Source of the DNA: Rhynchosporium graminicola
Taxonomy: Eukaryota; Ascomycota; Leotiomycetes; Helotiales; Ploettnerulaceae
Length of the DNA stretch: 64,000 bases
Reading direction: 5' to 3'
Assembly: GCA_900074885.1 (NCBI GenBank)
Contig: FJUW01000058.1
Location: 96,601 to 160,600 of the forward strand
Shown here: piece after piece, positions 35,372 through 46,859 of the stretch
Position numbering within the stretch: position 1 is the first letter of the stretch
Layout: each line of letters opens with the position of its first letter
Translations under genes and position numbers: made by a program
Notes under the pieces: generated by a model
Databases searched by the model: none
What the model was told of the DNA's origin: nothing
The model's input: only the letters and a program-made list of their open reading frames with translations

Positions 35372-36172
35372 ATGGCAGTCACAACGGCGGACGAGGCAGT
35401 AAAGGCACCAAGACCTCCAACCATGCCTCCCAAAGAATTACCTGAAACAATCCCCTCAATATCGCCAAAATCTACCTTTGCATTTGAACACCATGTTTCC
35501 GCCCCACCAACACCAACGCCCTCATGCGTAATCCCTTCTACCCTACCTGCGCCTGTCCGAGACCCCGATACAGTAGGCAATCTGATTGAAGTCCGCGAGG
35601 CGGAGTACAAAGGTCTTGGTGTCTTTGCACTTTGCGACATACCACCTCGAACTATTCTACTATGCGAAAGCCCACTAGTCATACTTCAAGACAACGGTGC
35701 TCGTACCGATCCTCTCGATGCCTCAGTCAATGCTCTATCGCCTGAGAGAAAGAAGACTTTCTTCTCACTCCACAGCTATTCCCGAAACAAGAACGAGTCC
35801 CTCAGTAGAAGTATCATTTACAGTAATGGATACAGCATCATGAATGATCTCGCCACGGGACTTTTTGAAACCGCATCAAGGATCAATCACTCTTGTGTCC
35901 CGAACTCTCAATACACCTGGAAAGATAGCATCGGAAGAATCGTGTTCTGGAATCGGTTCAAGGTACTTGCGGGTGAGGAGGTTACAGTGGATTATGGACA
36001 CAAGAAGAAGTACCTCAAACGTATCTATGGTTTCGACTGCATGTGCGGTGGATGCACTGATTCGGGCTCAGACGGCAAATCAGATGGAAAAAGTAGTAGT
36101 GGGAGTGATTCTGGCTTGACAGATGACATGGGGAAGATTGATGATGTTCTGCATCGAGGGGATGTCGTATGA
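35372..36172 (+). CDS. SET-domain protein (probable lysine methyltransferase)
   Basis: A single exon of 266 codons starting MAVTTADEAVKAPRPPTMPP. Residues 1-68 are proline-rich and probably disordered. The SET domain follows: GLGVFALCDIPPRTILLCES (about 80-99) holds the N-terminal GxG-like cofactor motif, RINHSCVPNSQY (about 169-180) the conserved NHSCxPN core, and GEEVTVDYG (about 200-208) the motif with the catalytic-site tyrosine. FDCMCGGC (about 218-225) is the post-SET cysteine cluster that binds zinc with a residue of the core. It ends in a Ser/Gly/Asp-rich tail. Layout resembles the small fungal SET proteins related to the SMYD group but without a MYND finger. The methyl donor is S-adenosylmethionine; the substrate is unknown. 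Confidence 0.88.
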   Translation: MAVTTADEAVKAPRPPTMPPKELPETIPSISPKSTFAFEHHVSAPPTPTPSCVIPSTLPAPVRDPDTVGNLIEVREAEYKGLGVFALCDIPPRTILLCESPLVILQDNGARTDPLDASVNALSPERKKTFFSLHSYSRNKNESLSRSIIYSNGYSIMNDLATGLFETASRINHSCVPNSQYTWKDSIGRIVFWNRFKVLAGEEVTVDYGHKKKYLKRIYGFDCMCGGCTDSGSDGKSDGKSSSGSDSGLTDDMGKIDDVLHRGDVV

Positions 36173-37628
36173 GGGGTGATATGACCAGCTAGCGCCACGA
36201 ATGTTTTCTCATGTACTCTACCCTTTTATCTACTTCACCACCCTATCACGGGCGTTGCGACGATATGAGAGCTTCATGAGCAGGTGTGAGAGCCATAGTA
36301 AAGAACCAGGGAAAGATCCAGCCAACTACTAGAATCGTGCTTATTCTAGCAGGAGCCTACACAAGATGCATTCAGCGCTTCTCATGCATCATACTCCCCG
36401 CACGATGCAAGTTTTCTATTTCTGACAACTCCAGTGATACGTCTCTGCCAGGATTATATGCAGTTTTCGGGCTCAGTGCTGCGGCTTCGAGTGCGCATGA
36501 ATACCGAGGTGGCGTTTTCGAGGGAGCAGGACTGCTATCGTGTGCAGCTGACAATAGGCATCACCACATTCTGCCAAGTTTAAACTTCCAGTCCTTTTTT
36601 TGTCAGCGAGTGATCCTTAATTCGGCCTTGCAAGGCGTTGCATATGCATGTTAGGTTTTCGCCTCTGGTGCATATTTCACCTTGAATTTCACTGAGCCTC
36701 TGGTCTTTGCTTCAAAAATCCCAGAATCAGAGCGGCACTCTCTTGCCCTTCTCAGGTGAACCTTGGGGGTTTGTGTTGTGTAACCGTTGAGTATGGCCTC
36801 ATTATCTCTCATATCAAACTCTGAGCCTCGTCCTTCCCTATTTGTAAAGTTCTTCTCTAATCAATAAGATCCTCGCGGGACTTCTCAGCTTCTGCTTGGT
36901 CGGGTCATCAATTCTGTCTACATCCTTCGCAGCTATGAAACTTCCCCATGGGCAAACATTGAGTATCGTCGTTTTAGAGGCCGATCCCAGTCTGAACTTA
37001 GGGCCTGTACTAAATTGTGTAGGCAGAAAGAAAGCGGTGTGCCTATACTTACCTAGGGCCTGTACCTATGTATTTGTATATATTGAAGGTTCTGCCTAAG
37101 GCTCTGATACAGTCCGTAGATGCCACGTATACTAAGTATAGTATACGCCGTAACATGCTTCTTGAATAGGTAAGGAGGAATTTCCCCTCTATAGTATAGA
37201 AGTATATGCAGTAACGCTAGATAGATACTTCTGTAACAATACTAAATAAATTAAAGGCAGAGAATCAGAAGATTACCTGTTATTATCTCCTATTACTATA
37301 ATCTGCAAAAAAGTAATCTAATTGACTCAATTTTTGAATTTAATAGATATTCCCGTGCCTAAGTTGGATGAGACATGTGGTCCTTAACAACCGCCATAAC
37401 GGGGCTATGTTATTTCCGAATTCACGACACAGGTGGAACTTGCTTCGCTACTTCCGAGCCGAACAAGCCTCAAGAGAGCGAGCGCTATACACACGATCAT
37501 GCTGATAGACGACAGTATTGGCCGTATGACTAGTCTTGGTAAAGCTGGACAGAAGTATTTGTGAGATCCTTATAAGTAGCATTCAATTACCTGGTACCTA
37601 TACTGACTGACATGCTGACATTTCAAGA
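36173..37628. other. Intergenic, with a short AT-rich relic
   Basis: No gene is supported. A direct repeat of AGGGCCTGTAC occurs at about 37000 and 37053, and an inverted repeat (GTATACTA...TAGTATAC, 4-nt loop) lies at 37127-37146. The part from about 37140 to 37370 is AT-rich. These may mark the remains of a small element. Confidence 0.35.
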
Positions 37629-37802
37629 GATTTCTCACCGAGGAGCACCTTCAAATCTCAGCCAAGCTTCTTCTACAATATCAGGGAACATCAACCCTCG
37701 TTCGGGTTCTCGAGGAGGGAGCAACCGAGGCTGCCCTCAAAGATCCAAAAGACTACAGCGACATCCCCACACTTTCACATTACCCACATCCGGCGAAACT
37801 TG
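37629..37802 (+). other. Candidate isolated exon, gene not identified
   Basis: One frame reads RFLTEEHLQISAKLLLQYQG, then STLVRVLEEGATEAALKDPK and a tail DYSDIPTLSHYPHPAKLE. It is much more protein-like than its surroundings. It is bounded by an acceptor-like site (branch-like CTGAC and TTTCAAG ending at about 37628) and a good donor (GTTAGT after KLE). No partner exon was located, so it may be a decayed gene fragment. I do not recognise the family. Confidence 0.35.
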
Positions 37803-38106
37803 AGGTTAGTTCTCACGTCTCGGCGAGATGATCATCTTCTCCGTATTCGTGGTCACCGTTTTCAAATACTGGCGAAGCTTCTGATGGACACCAATCCGGC
37901 CACCAGTGACCCCTAAAATGTTAATTACAACCTGGCGCCTTCGTGATATCATCGAGAGAGATATGACAAAGTGGTCGTGTTGACGCGTAACGACCAGGTA
38001 ACAAGGCAGTCTCCGGGCGAGACACGTTAGTGATCGAAAAGGGTTGAGGTTATGTAATTGCGCTCACATCTGACAATCCCGAAGTCTGGATGACTTGTTT
38101 CGAAAC

Positions 38107-38273
38107 TCACAGAACTGCTGATTGCTGCATCAGGATTTGCACTCCCATGGTAATTTCTGTGCATCGAGCGGCATGCTCATCCAAATCGTCAAACAGCCAC
38201 TTCAACTCCGCACCCTCCTCGGTACGTGGTCTCTGCACCTCTCCAATGACCCTCCGGGCACGTGTGAAAAATA
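38107..38273 (-). other. Candidate exon of an unidentified gene
   Basis: The minus-strand frame reads VFFTRARRVIGEVQRPRTEE, then KWLFDDLDEHAARCTEITMG and a tail ending QILMQQSAV. It is preceded by an acceptor-like ACGTCCACAG and followed by a GTGAGT donor. The helical, charged character recalls the stretch before the membrane helices of fungal CorA-like proteins, but no membrane segment follows, so this is a weak guess. It may be a gene remnant. Confidence 0.3.
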
Positions 38274-38339
38274 CCTGTGGACGTAAATGCAGTAGCAGCT
38301 TTCTTAATACCAAAGCTCGCCTGCTTTTCATGCCTTTAT

Positions 38340-40098
38340 ATAAATCAGGTAATTACTTGTATAGGGGGGAAATGTTCCACAATTCTAGGCCGTGCACTCA
38401 AGATACTTTACAACTAGGTACACGTAGGATATCTTCCCTAGTATACTATATAGTATTACTTTATTATTAGTAGAAGCCCGTGGTTATAGCCTATTAAGAC
38501 AAAAACTCGTAGAAGTACGTATAGACTATACTTTATAGACTATTCTCCCCCAATACCAAGTACATACCTTACTTATCTTACCTAGTTAACCTGTACTGTA
38601 GAGTATACTCTATTACTTATCTCTTAATATCTTTATTTCTCTCTATAATTTATAGGTATAGTAGGCTATTTCTAGGGGAGTACCCCTAGAACCCCCCCTT
38701 AAAACTCTACTTACCTACGTACCTTCTTACTAGGGGGAGACCCCTTAGGACCTCCCTTTGAAACTGCCCTTTAGGTCGAATTCGAGGTAAGCTAAGTAAT
38801 TATACCCGATGAAGTTCTACTATCTATTACCGCGCGAGGTTTTTGAACCAACTAATCAGAGAGGTGTTGGTAAAACCTTAAATTCTATAAAAAAAAGAAG
38901 CTATATGGAGATACGCCTAAAACGTAATTCAAAGCTCGCAAGCTTGCCTTAGACAAGGCAATGGCAGTAAGTCGAAAAGACTAGTGACGTCTCTCTCTCG
39001 TACAATCACTCAGAGATACCGAAGCTTTTGCGGGATGACGGAACAGCTCTGGGGACAGCTTGTCCGATCTATCAATGAGCAGCTTAAACTACCATGGTGT
39101 GCCCTAACCATGCTTTGAATCGAACTCCGTTGGCTTGCTGAAGCGTTGTTTGATACGAGTCTATTTCTTGAAATATTCACTTTTTTTGTCCGCCCTGTTT
39201 ATCTGATCACCCTCGACTGCTTGCGAAATATATGATTTTCCCCCCCCAAAAAATAGTATGATGGGAGCTCAACTTTAATGAGGAGCTTACTTCGATGCTA
39301 CGTTCATATGCCTGATAATGTACGTCGAAAATAAAAATAATCTAACGTGACAATTTCAAGATAGGTTTATTTATACCTTTGATGGTTTACTCGAGCCGTA
39401 GTCCTGAAGGCTTATCTTGACTCGGAGTCAGACCTTTGACAATGCCATACTATAGTTTTGAGACCAAAAGACTATATTATCGATTCGCGACTGAGCCATA
39501 TTTGACTTTTGAAGTTTTATCAGGGAAGTAGATAATGTTAATGACTGCCCAATGTAGCTGAGCTAGTCATACCTGCCAATGGTCATTGAGATTTATGATT
39601 ATAGGTTCGATGAACAACTGTGACGATTCAAATAGGGAACAACGAGAATTGCCTTCTCTATCCCGCTCTCAATGATGTTGACTGGCATCTCTGGGGCGGC
39701 GGGGTACTTGTATTGTGGGGATGCCTGGATGCATGATATCTGCATCATACAAGCGAAACCTTAAAATGAGGAAGAATAGGTACTGGACGATCCTTGAAGA
39801 ACGATAGAATGTCTAAAGTCGAATCCGAAGTATGTTATGATTGGTGATATCATTCAGACTCACGTAATGGCTTTGTAACATCCAGCTAGAGACGGGGTGA
39901 TACAGGCCATGGAATGCCGCAGGGTCGTGGAGCCACCCCGCACCTTGGTTTACGACTCCGGACTATTTATAACCTATGGATATGCGACTCAAAGGAACAT
40001 GCTTCCACGGAATATTCATCAGACATTGCTTCGCAGACGATTCCCGAACTCAGCGAAAGCGATTGCCAAATACATGACCGTCACACTTACTCTTTGCA
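38340..40098. other. Intergenic; AT-rich repeat relic in the left half
   Basis: From about 38440 to 38900 the sequence is AT-rich and contains two related GC-rich runs, CTAGGGGAGTACCCCTAG and CTAGGGGGAGACCCCTTAGG, separated by about 60 bp. The first is a perfect hairpin. They look like parts of a repeat end. Beyond 39000 no gene or repeat was identified. Confidence 0.35.
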
Positions 40099-41241
40099 AT
40101 GCCAAACACGAAAACCGTTCACGTTCCTCATCTAGGTGGTATTGATGCTGCGTAAGCTATTGTATCTTCTCCAACAAGTGCAAATGACTTATGCGTTCTG
40201 TAGCTATCAGATGCCAAAGCCATATGACTCCTCCAAGCCCACTTTGGTCTTGGTAAACTCTTTCACAACCTCCAGCGAGCTTTACCAGGAACAGTATGCG
40301 AACAATGAGCTCAATGACACAATGAATATCATTGCAATCGAGTAAGATAATCCACTATATCTTACATGCTTTGTGATCTGGGCGATGGTGCATCATTGCT
40401 CCTACCTTCGAGTAGCAGGCCCCTAGTTTGCTTCGATGCACTTTTGCCTTTGAGATTTCACTAAGTGACCCATGCAGGCTTCTGGGCCATGGTCAGACGA
40501 GATCCAGGTCCGAAACCTTCACTTATTGGGATACGGCCATCATGAATCTCCAAGTACTTGACGCTCTAGGTATCAAGAAAGCCTTCGTACTAGGTACAAG
40601 TCAAGGAGGATGGATCACTGTCCGCATGGCCCTTCTAGGACCTGATAAGATCGAGGGTATCATTCCTCTCGGTACATCCCTCGACTACGAATCCGAGCGT
40701 ACCAGAAAGCACGGCTGCTGGAATGGTCCGGAAAATCTGAAGGCTTCTATCCAGGCTTGGACAACCAACGAAAATTTGACCTCCTTCTCTCCTGGTGAGG
40801 ACTATAGCAACTTCCTGATTGATATCGGCTTTGGTAAGGATTGCGACAAGTCTGTCCGTGACTACTGGAACAAGACTATCAATGAGAACTACCAAGGTGA
40901 CAATGGACGCCGGAGAATCAGGATGGCGGCCATTAATCTTGCCGAGCGTGATGGTCTACACAGCAGATTACCGGATGTGAGATGCCCTGTTCTCTGGCTT
41001 CATGGCACTGCGGACGCTGTTTATAGCGTCGCAAATGCTAGGGAGGAGATCAAACTCTTTACCAACGCGAGGAGCGCTGAGCTACAAGTAGTTCCAGATG
41101 GGCAACATTTTCTCAGTTTCAGCCATCCCAAAGTGAGCCTTCTCGCTGTTTAGCACAAAAGTCTTTTACTGACCTGGGCCACAGGAGGTTGACAATGCTC
41201 TGATCAAGTTCGTTGAAAAGTGGGCGAATAAGCACATTTGA
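40099..41241 (+). CDS. Alpha/beta hydrolase, four exons
   Basis: Exons are 40099-40151, 40204-40341, 40478-41132 and 41185-41241. Donors are GTAAGC, GTAAGA and GTGAGC; acceptors are CTGTAG, ATGCAG and CCACAG; all phases agree. The product is 300 residues beginning MPNTKTVHVPHLGGIDAAYQ. It has the hydrolase order: PTLVLVNSFTTSSELY (oxyanion strand), LLGHGQTRSRSE, the nucleophile elbow LGTSQGGW (Ser105), then CPVLWLHGTADAVYSV (acid residue Asp) and VPDGQHFLSFSHPK (catalytic His). No signal peptide is seen, so it is probably cytosolic. The cap between the nucleophile and the acid residue (LGTSLDYESERTRKHGCWNG and onwards) gives no substrate clue. The family includes esterases, lipases, epoxide hydrolases and C-C hydrolases. 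The first ATG of the spliced message is used; upstream frames are unsupported. Confidence 0.88.
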
Positions 41242-42043
41242 GAAGGAGGTCGTAGCTCCTCTTCCCGCTCAACAGTGCGATTATGTTTAAATTAGCTGAT
41301 TTGGTCTAATTCTTTGGGCTCGCTTTATCTATTATAGCATAAGCGAACATCTGAAAACAAGCAGATGCTGGCCGAAAGTCATGGTTACTCAGACATCTCG
41401 AATTCTATCTCATTTTCAAAGATAGCCCCATGACCTTAAATGAGTAGCCTAAGTCGTCTCCAAACTCCTATGGCAATTGCGTGACTTGAGATTATCACCT
41501 TGGTAGCGTCACCTGATGGTTTGTTTGGTGACTTTAGATGACAGAAAGATCGCTCTCTGGCTCTATCATCGTGGTCAAGTATCAGGCTGCTCTTTCAATC
41601 AATCCATTACATCTCAGCTTTAGTCTGGTTTCCCAGCTTTTCGTCCAGTATCCACGCAACTGCGTAGGCTCAATATATTGATAGTCTTTCTCCTATCCCG
41701 CCTCGACAAAATATTTGAGAACTCGCGAAAGGTTCAAGCGTCCTTCTAGCCACCTTAGGCTAAGAATCAAAGGGACATGCCAGCAGCGTCACGCCCACGT
41801 CCCGTATCTCGAACGTCTATTGTTGTTAGCCGGGGAGTCTAAGTCTCGATGTAGACACATAATACTCACCAGATTCTGCTGATGGGCTCGAGACGAACCT
41901 CCGGAATACTGTAGAATATGTGCAATAATTGACGAAAATTATTTTCCCTTTCAAGCCAGTGAACGCTCATAGCCTATCAAGCTGACTCGACTTGGCCAGT
42001 CCTTTGCCTCTGATCTATGTGAGTATCGATCTGATCGGATATG
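41242..42043. other. Intergenic stretch
   Basis: It lies between the hydrolase and a transcription-factor relic. No frame or repeat is supported. Confidence 0.4.
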
Positions 42044-42577
42044 TTACTCTGGAGCCAGCGAAACATGGATGTTAGCACCCATCGATTCGTATTGCGAATG
42101 CAGTATGCTCCTTTGACCATCGTCGAGGCTGTCCTGCTCGATCTCTTCTTACAATATTGCCCATTGCCTCAATTGTGTGGGGTGCCCATCGGGCATGTTT
42201 TTGCGATCGTACAAACGATCCTGCAGATTTGCGAGTTCGATACCTGGGGCGTGGGAGTGGACACAGCTGCAGTATTGTTCCTTGGGCCCTGGTGTCCTTG
42301 GGTGGTTGAGTGGAAGGGGGGTAGCCAATGGGGTTCGTGATGCGGAACTAGATCTGGTCGTAAGGGAAAGGCATTTCACAGGCTGGGGCTCTATAAAATT
42401 CTCCTGGATAAATTCATCATCGACTTCAACTGGCATGAGCTCCTTTAGGTTGACGTTGCTCAGGATTGTGCCGTCTAGGTACGTAAATCTCTCCTTCCGG
42501 AGATGCCGAAGTTGTGAGTTTCTATTGAAAATAAACATTGTCACATCACAGTTTCCATTCCATACGAGCTCACACAT
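42044..42577 (-). pseudogene. Fragment of a fungal-specific (Zn2Cys6-type) transcription-factor domain
   Basis: The minus-strand frame contains LMPVEVDDEFIQENFIEPQP (the conserved middle of the fungal_trans regulatory domain), then CSCVHSHAPGIELANLQDRL and LYDRKNMPDGHPTQLRQWAI. After a TAA at 42149-42151 the same frame continues with SILHSQYESMGANIHVSLAP, the downstream block of the same domain, to a stop at 42044. An internal nonsense codon inside a recognisable domain, and no Zn2Cys6 cluster or N-terminal part nearby, argue for a decayed fragment. The TAA can derive from CAA by one transition. Full-length relatives are nuclear regulators of several hundred residues. Family recognition is by eye from a handful of blocks. 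Confidence 0.55.
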
Positions 42578-43494
42578 GACCGTAACACAACAGCTAGAAC
42601 CCTTTTATTACGAAACTGTGTTTGTATATAGTCTAGGCTATCCTAGTACTGCTTTTATGAAGATCTAGGAGTCTGGCTAGTCTAAAACAGGTAACGTAAA
42701 GTCAATGTTTGCACGAGACTGTAGGCATGATTTAATTTGTGCATCAGGTACCATTCATAGGGTCCTCAACATATAATTTCAGGTTACTTCAAAAAGTTGG
42801 CGCTGATAAATTTTTGGGTTTCGTCGATGAATGAGGGGCCGTCGACAAGTAGGGCGACCGACCTCTTGGTACTAGAGACAACGAGTCGAGAAATACTGAT
42901 TACCGGCAAGAAGATGACGAGAAATATCAAAAATAAAATTCTATATCTAGTATGTAGGCATTTGAAGTCCTAGGTACACTGAAAAAGGGCAATGCAATTA
43001 GATGAAGAGGTACCAAGAACACGATTCCCCAGGGAAGCGCTCTACCCCTACTCGTTTCAGCTGTGTACTTTTGTGTGTGGGAAACATGAGTACTACCTGG
43101 AGATATATAGAAGGAGAGAATCTAGCAGAGGGTGTGATTCCAATCCAAATAATTTGAATCCTGCTCCTATGCCCGGCCTCTCATTTTATGCCCGAGCGGA
43201 AATCTACCAGACCCTATGCCTTCTGAAATGGCGGCCCCGTACGTTGTAGGCAACCAGCTCCCCTCATTCGACCGTCCGGTCAGGATCCTTTTGGGTGAAG
43301 ACCAGACACGAGGCGCCTTGAATTCTTCGCGGTGATCACTGTTGTTGATTGTCGTTGACTTGGTATAGTTTGTGATGCGTGGAAGGGAGGACGTCGAACG
43401 TGTCGCGTATATTGTTGCAACGTACGCAGCTGCTCATTCATGAAATCCTCCGTTGGGGCGATGACTGTATGCAAGCAATCATGAGATCTCCAAC
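42578..43494. other. Intergenic, possible gene-tail remnant
   Basis: On the minus strand a frame ending near 42786 reads KRSVALLVDGPSFIDETQKF followed by ISANFLK and a stop. It looks like the C-terminus of a protein, but nothing upstream of it is clearly coding. No other feature was seen. Confidence 0.3.
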
Positions 43495-45049
43495 TCATTG
43501 CTCTTCCCGGTCCGGCACTCTCTTGTACACCCTCTCTAATACCTCCCTCCTGTGTGCATCTACCTGTTTTTTATTCTTCTTCAGCTGAACCCAGATCGTG
43601 AAGGGCTGCAACACAAGACTGATTCCAACCCATGCGAGCAGCACTCCGAAATTCAGTCCGAGCAAGTTCTTAGTCCCAAAGATAATGGCCTTTGCACCAA
43701 TCAGGTCGTGTCGAAGTGGCCAGGCCAATCCCCACCTGTAGAAGTTGCTTAGAAGCTCGACAGGATAGAATCCAGTTGCGACGTTTGAGATAACCCACTG
43801 TGGTAGGGTCAGCGATTACTCTTTCATTGATGTATAGGGAATAAGATGAGGATCATGTCTCAGATATATCTTGAGACTGGAGAAGGAAAATTGGGTTTCC
43901 CCAGTACGTACGAAGACGAAAAACACAGGCGTGAAAGGCTGTCCAAGGACATTGTGTACATTCTCAACCACGAGTCCAAAAGCAGTCATGGCGCACCAGG
44001 ACAACATCCAATAAATCACATATCCTGATGCTCCGTAGTATTTGCCGAAGTCTATTTTCCAAGCGCAAGAAAGTGCCAGATACAGGAGCGAAAGGAAGAA
44101 ATATAAGATGGGCAAGACAGTCATGCGGTATGTGTAGTATTTAACCAGTGACACTTTTCCCATCATCATTTCGCTGAGTGACCCAAACATGAGGACCGAA
44201 ACGAAGGATATTATGATGAGGTCTGTGGAAGTTCGTGTCAGCAGTCTCCTTGTATCAAATAAAGTATAGCTTACAAATAGTGCCAATTTCTGTGGCTGCT
44301 TCAGCAGTACTGGGGACATATGGTGCGGTATTGAAAACCGAGAAGGAAATTGGAATGGGATTCTCGATTTGTCTTTCCACAGCCGCAGTGTCGCCGACGT
44401 TGGCTGTCCGCAGAGAGCTTTGCTTCTGCTTCGCAAACTTGGAAACAAAATCTCTCATGAAACTGAGTATGGTCGGATACGCTAAAGTGTTGATGGTCAA
44501 GGCGTTCCGCCCTTCTTCATAGATGAGATGAACGGATCCTGTTGGGTCGTAACTAGTATTGCCATTCTCGTAGGCATAGTTCATTGCCGTCGTAGCATTC
44601 GACTGTATCACAATACCAAACCAGAAATCTTCTTGCTTCAAGGCGTGCATCACTCGCTCGTTGGAGAGGTCGTATTTTGAACCTGGCTCGGACACATAAC
44701 CCAAAGTCATCTTTGGATTTGCCGACCGTTCCGCGGCTGCCATCTGCTGCAGGTATGGACCAACCTCCCCGCCGTCGAAATCAATAACGGCAACTGTAAA
44801 CACTGGAAGGTTGAACTGTAGTGAGTGGTCGGCTCCCCAATAGATTGAAAGTATTCCCATGACAATGGCAACCAACAGAACACAAAAGATAGCGATCATT
44901 TTCGCCCACATTTTTCTTTCCGTAGCCATCCACGACGATCGAATGGAAGGTAGAGCGCGCTCCAACAACTGTGTTTCCTTTCCGTGCCCGGCGTCGTGAC
45001 CGACCTGGACATTATCGCTTCCACCCAGAGTCTCTTCTGACCGCGCCAT
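43495..45049 (-). CDS. SNG1-like (DUF3533) multi-pass membrane protein, three exons
   Basis: Exons are 45049-44275, 44222-43912 and 43797-43495. Donors are GTAAGC and GTACGT; acceptors are TTCCACAG and CTACCACAG; phases agree. The product is 462 residues starting MARSEETLGGSDNVQVGHDA. After a cytosolic N-terminus comes a membrane helix (about 50-72, MIAIFCVLLVAIVMGILSIY). A large non-cytosolic domain follows, with LPVFTVAVIDFDGG and FWFGIVIQSNATTAMN. A C-terminal group of helices then includes LIIISFVSVLMFGSLSE, ILYFFLSLLYLALSCAWKID, PVFFVFWVISNVATGFYPVE and NFGVLLAWVGISLVLQP, ending in a basic tail (QLKKNKKQVDAHRRE). This is the layout of yeast Sng1 and its fungal relatives, plasma-membrane proteins linked to nitrosoguanidine and other drug resistance; an effect on export is inferred. 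Divergent upstream sequence has no close gene. Confidence 0.88.
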
Positions 45050-46227
45050 ACGTGCAATTGAGGTGAAGAAATGGCAGATACGCTTGCGAAGTATAAGGAG
45101 AAAAGAGAGATCAGTCAAACAGCTACCTAAGGTAGTGAGCGACAAAGCAGATTACTAGAGGAATCAGATCAACAATAAGGAATAACACGTTGAGAGACTG
45201 CATGCATGGGATTATGGAGAAACAGATGAAAGTTTCTTTAATGCTAGTTTGCTTTAGTTCGGTTTAGTTTAGTTTATTTAGGTGGATGGATCTAGGTATC
45301 GGCGTCTGTATCTTAAAGCCGAACGAACATAAGCCACCCGCTCATCATCTAGGTAAGTAGGTATCTCATCTCATCTCATCACATCATATGATCTATCTGT
45401 GAGAAAAATAGCTTCACGGAGATTCGAATCAGCCTGATTCGTAGGCTCCTTCGTATAGTACTCGTGGCGACTCGACAGATCTATGATTCTTTAAGTCTAT
45501 GATTCATTAGCACCGGGAATCGCTGGTCCTGCTACTGGTACTGATACCTCAGGTATTGATTAATTCATCAATTAAGGTAGGTACCGAGGTACCTACCTTA
45601 ATTGATGTCAAGCCTTAATGCTCAGGGAGCGAGGAGTCTGCACGGGCTACGGCTAAGGCCGCGGCACGAAACTCTGTCGATCCTTCCTCGCTCCCGGCGT
45701 TTATGACTCGGGATCGATACCGGCAACAGCCGGGCTTATATAATTACGTAGGTAGATAGATACTCACTAATCGTCGGGTCCACACGCCCCCCAGAGTATT
45801 ATGAAGAAATAATAAAACAAGACAAAACCCATACTCAGAACTGATAGTCTATTACTACGTTTATTAAGGGCAAATGATAAGAGTAAATATTTATATATAT
45901 AGAAGTGACTTGATTTCTAATATTATAATAGAAGTAAGCTCTTATAGAAAGGCAGAGTATCTTAATAATAGCTAATCCTTATAGCTTAAGGCTATTGTAA
46001 TAAAAAGGAATTTGAAAGTCCCATGTCTGTGTCTACTAATATAAATAATCGATCCGTTTATTGAAAAGAAAAAAAAAGAAAAAAGGATTAGAGTATTTAT
46101 GACGATAGCTTACTGTAATGGGCACGTGATAGTCGGTTGTATATGTACGGTGTTAGGCATATTCAGCATGCGCTGAATATTGTGATCTTTTGGTCCAGAT
46201 GGCGTAGTTGGTGTGAGCCTAACCTCA
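45050..46227. other. Intergenic region leading into the second repeat block
   Basis: It contains runs of TCTCA/TCATC and TTTAG near 45240-45380, a perfect palindrome (separate entry), and a GC-rich patch at 45640-45740 with no RNA fold that I recognise. From about 45840 it turns AT-rich and repeat-like. Confidence 0.4.
45566..45607. repeat. Perfect inverted repeat, 20-nt arms, 2-nt loop
   Basis: The left arm CATCAATTAAGGTAGGTACC (45566-45585) is exactly complementary to the right arm at 45588-45607, with only GA between. In DNA it is a potential cruciform; in RNA a very stable hairpin. It is about 0.5 kb upstream of the SNG1-like gene, in unique sequence. Confidence 0.93.
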
Positions 46228-46233
46228 ACCCCG

Positions 46234-46801
46234 TTACACTTACCTGAAGGTCATATGAGGAAAAGGATAGATATAAGGACCTAAGTTCCTAGGCATCCCG
46301 GTATAGTTAGTAGCCGACTCAGTATAGTATCGAACTAGTACTAGCGTATATATATAAAGGGCCTTATACTCTATCTTCCTTCTTCTTTCTTTCTTATCTT
46401 CTTGTTTCCTTAGTAGTAGACTATATAAGATCGCTCTTAGCCTTTCTACTTATTTTAACTCTACTCGTATTCTACCTCAAGTCTTATATTATTATATTAA
46501 ATAAGAAGATTAAGATAGCCGGAGATAGCTTAATATAATATATTACTAATTAAGTTAGTTATTCGATAACTACTTATATATAGCTAGGATTCTAGAGATC
46601 TCTCGTATCACGGAGCGAGTATAAAGTATACGTATAATATAAATAGTATCTTTGATTAATAGAAAGAATTAGCTGAAGAGCGAAGGAGAATTCTTTCTTA
46701 ATAGAAAAGGAGAGAATATAGTATTACTATTACTAGTACCTTAGTAGTAATAGTTAGCGAGATGCTAAGCGTCGAGTATTATCCCGGGTATAACCCGTCA
46801 C
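46234..46801. repeat. LTR-like repeat, copy 1 (paired with 63655-64000)
   Basis: From about 46234 to 46575 it matches 63655-64000 in the same orientation through many shared blocks (TCATATGAG, AGACTATATAAGATCGCTCT, AAGATAGCCGGAGATAGCTT, TTCGATAACTACTTAT), with differences that are mostly transitions. It carries a TATA-like TATATATAAAGG followed by a C/T-rich leader, as in an LTR promoter. The piece may extend to the CGGGTATAACCCGTCACA near 46801. It is either a solo LTR or one LTR of a disrupted element. Confidence 0.6.
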
Positions 46802-46859
46802 ATTTTCTATTAGTAGTATATTACGTATTTACTTACTAAGTGCCTCTACTCTTACTACT

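Noticed and set aside
35293..35682. 129-codon minus-strand frame
   Set aside because: It lies opposite the N-terminus of the SET gene, which has clear domain motifs; this is the antisense shadow of a Pro/Ser-rich segment.
39100..39160. tRNA-like TTCGATTC on the minus strand
   Set aside because: The flanking bases do not form a T stem, and no acceptor or anticodon arm can be drawn.
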